7,056 nt of DNA from Alphaproteobacteria bacterium. Lineage in GTDB: Bacteria; Pseudomonadota; Alphaproteobacteria; Rhodobacterales; Rhodobacteraceae. The position numbers and the translations under genes are program-made. Positions within the stretch are counted from its first letter, which is position 1. Each line of letters starts with the position of its first letter. The stretch lies in NCBI GenBank assembly GCA_030428025.1, contig JAUIBJ010000173.1:1-7056 (forward strand), written 5' to 3'. The notes below the pieces were generated by a model, which worked only from the letters and a program-made list of their open reading frames with translations, was not told the origin of the DNA and did no database searches. Below, in pieces: positions 5,902 through 7,056 of this stretch.

Positions 5902-7056
5902 ACGGCCTTCGGATCGGCCAGAGTGACGATGTCCCTCATGATCGTGTTCAACTCGAAATCCTTGGGCGTATAGATTCGCGCTACCCCCATTTCCTTCAAT
6001 CGCCCTGCATCCTCTTCCGGGATGATCCCGCCCACGATCACCGGCGTATCCGATAGGCCGGCAGCCTTCATCCTGGCCATCACGTCTTCGACCAGCGGCA
6101 CATGAGAACCGGACAGGATCGACAGGCCCACCACATGGGCGCCCTTCTCCTGTGCGGCGGCAACAATTTCCTCGGGCGTCAGGCGGATGCCCTCATAGGC
6201 GATGTCCATGCCGCAGTCGCGGGCACGGAAGGCGATCTGCTCGGCGCCGTTGGAATGGCCGTCGAGCCCCGGCTTGCCGACGAGGAAGCTGAGCCGCCGT
6301 CCAAGCCTATCCGACACCGCGTCAACCGCATCGCGCAGATCATCCAGCCCCTCGGTCTTGTTGGACGGGTTGGCCGAGACGCCGGTGGGCCCCCGAAACT
6401 CGCCATGCACCGCCCGCATCTCCTGCGCCCATTCTCCGGTGGTGACGCCGGCCCTAGCCGCGTTGATCGAGGCGGGCATGATGTTCTGGTTCATCGCCGC
6501 GGCCTCGCGCAGGGCCGACAGCGCCTGCTTGACCGCATCCTCGTCACGCCCGGCGCGCCATTCGTTCAGGCGCGCGATCTGATCGGCCTCGACGCCCGGA
6601 TCGACCACCAGAATGCCCCCGTCTGCCGATTGCAACGGCGAGGGTTCGGCCTCGGTCCACTTGTTCACACCGACGACGACCGTCTCGCCCGCCTCGATCC
6701 GGTTCAGGCGCTCGGCGTTGCTGTCCACCAGCCGCGCCTTCATGTACTCGATGGCGTCGATCGCTCCGCCCATGCTGTCCAGATTGGCCAGTTCGTGGCG
6801 GGCGCCCTCCTTCAGCTCTTCCACCTTGGCATCGACCGCCGGGTTGCCGTCGAAGAGGTCGTCGAATTCCAGAAGATCGGTCTCGTAGGCCAGGATCTGC
6901 TGCATCCGCATCGACCATTGCTGATCCCACGGGCGCGGCAGGCCCAGCGCCTCGTTCCAGGCAGGCAGTTGCACGGCCCGGGCGCGGGCCTTTTTGGACA
7001 GCGTCACCGCCAGCATTTCCAGAAGGATGCGGTAGACGTTGTTTTCCGGCTGCTGT
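5889..7056 (-). CDS. ecm: Ethylmalonyl-CoA mutase (MeaA), C-terminal part
   Basis: The frame runs through the right edge; 388 C-terminal residues are visible, and the Met codon at 7016 is internal (the frame continues upstream as QQPENNVYRILLE). This is a coenzyme B12-dependent acyl-CoA mutase. It has the end of the substrate-binding barrel and linker (LPAWNEALGLPRPWDQQWSM, then VVGVNKWTEAEPSPL), then the cobalamin-binding domain. That domain carries the DxHxxG motif DGHSNG, whose His (codon 6255-6257) is the lower cobalt ligand, plus GLSILSGSH and VGGIIPEEDAG. The linker sequence looks like the Ecm/MeaA subclade rather than methylmalonyl-CoA mutase. Ecm converts (2R)-ethylmalonyl-CoA to (2S)-methylsuccinyl-CoA in the ethylmalonyl-CoA pathway of acetyl-CoA assimilation. 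The catalytic N-terminal half lies outside the window. In relatives, ccr (crotonyl-CoA carboxylase/reductase) often adjoins ecm; that cannot be checked here. Confidence 0.93.
   Translation of the reverse strand, partial: QQPENNVYRILLEMLAVTLSKKARARAVQLPAWNEALGLPRPWDQQWSMRMQQILAYETDLLEFDDLFDGNPAVDAKVEELKEGARHELANLDSMGGAIDAIEYMKARLVDSNAERLNRIEAGETVVVGVNKWTEAEPSPLQSADGGILVVDPGVEADQIARLNEWRAGRDEDAVKQALSALREAAAMNQNIMPASINAARAGVTTGEWAQEMRAVHGEFRGPTGVSANPSNKTEGLDDLRDAVDAVSDRLGRRLSFLVGKPGLDGHSNGAEQIAFRARDCGMDIAYEGIRLTPEEIVAAAQEKGAHVVGLSILSGSHVPLVEDVMARMKAAGLSDTPVIVGGIIPEEDAGRLKEMGVARIYTPKDFELNTIMRDIVTLADPKAVAAE

Overview
The window looks like ordinary chromosome of a high-GC alphaproteobacterium, most likely a member of the Rhodobacterales (Rhodobacteraceae). 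The reasons are the strong G/C bias at third codon positions, a recognisable ethylmalonyl-CoA mutase fragment, a PhaC of the alphaproteobacterial class I type, and a caspase-associated style peptidoglycan-binding protein. The assignment to order is inference; no rRNA or other marker gene is present. No tRNA, rRNA, CRISPR array, insertion sequence or phage gene was seen.

Layout. Bases 1-799 (+) hold the C-terminal part of a protein with two peptidoglycan-binding domains flanking two YPDG repeats. It converges, with a 4-base gap, on phaC (804-2618, -), a poly(3-hydroxyalkanoate) synthase. Upstream of phaC is a 117-base spacer with a perfect 10+10 inverted repeat, then a GTG-started FAD-dependent D-amino-acid-dehydrogenase-like oxidoreductase (2736-3980, -). 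Next, 69 bases away, come deoD (4050-4757, -) and a GNAT acetyltransferase (4754-5215, -), which share a 4-base ATGA overlap. A 183-base divergent spacer (5216-5398) with a 21-bp-period tandem repeat separates this leftward group from a small exported DUF4168-type protein (5399-5866, +). That gene converges on the C-terminal part of ethylmalonyl-CoA mutase (ecm/meaA, 5889-7056, -), with a GC-rich hairpin at the junction.

How the genes may work together. GNAT, deoD, the oxidoreductase and possibly phaC all read leftward and could form one transcription unit. The 117-base gap with its palindrome and AT-rich box suggests that phaC also has its own control. PhaC and Ecm both belong to C4 acyl-CoA metabolism: PhaC polymerises 3-hydroxybutyryl-CoA, and Ecm acts in the ethylmalonyl-CoA pathway, which starts from the same acetoacetyl-CoA/3-hydroxybutyryl-CoA pool. 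DeoD is nucleoside salvage and the oxidoreductase is probably amino-acid catabolism, so much of the neighbourhood reads as housekeeping and carbon-turnover genes.

I found no convincing novel system. The most useful leads are the palindrome before phaC and the tandem repeat in the divergent spacer. The largest gene-free stretch is 183 bases.
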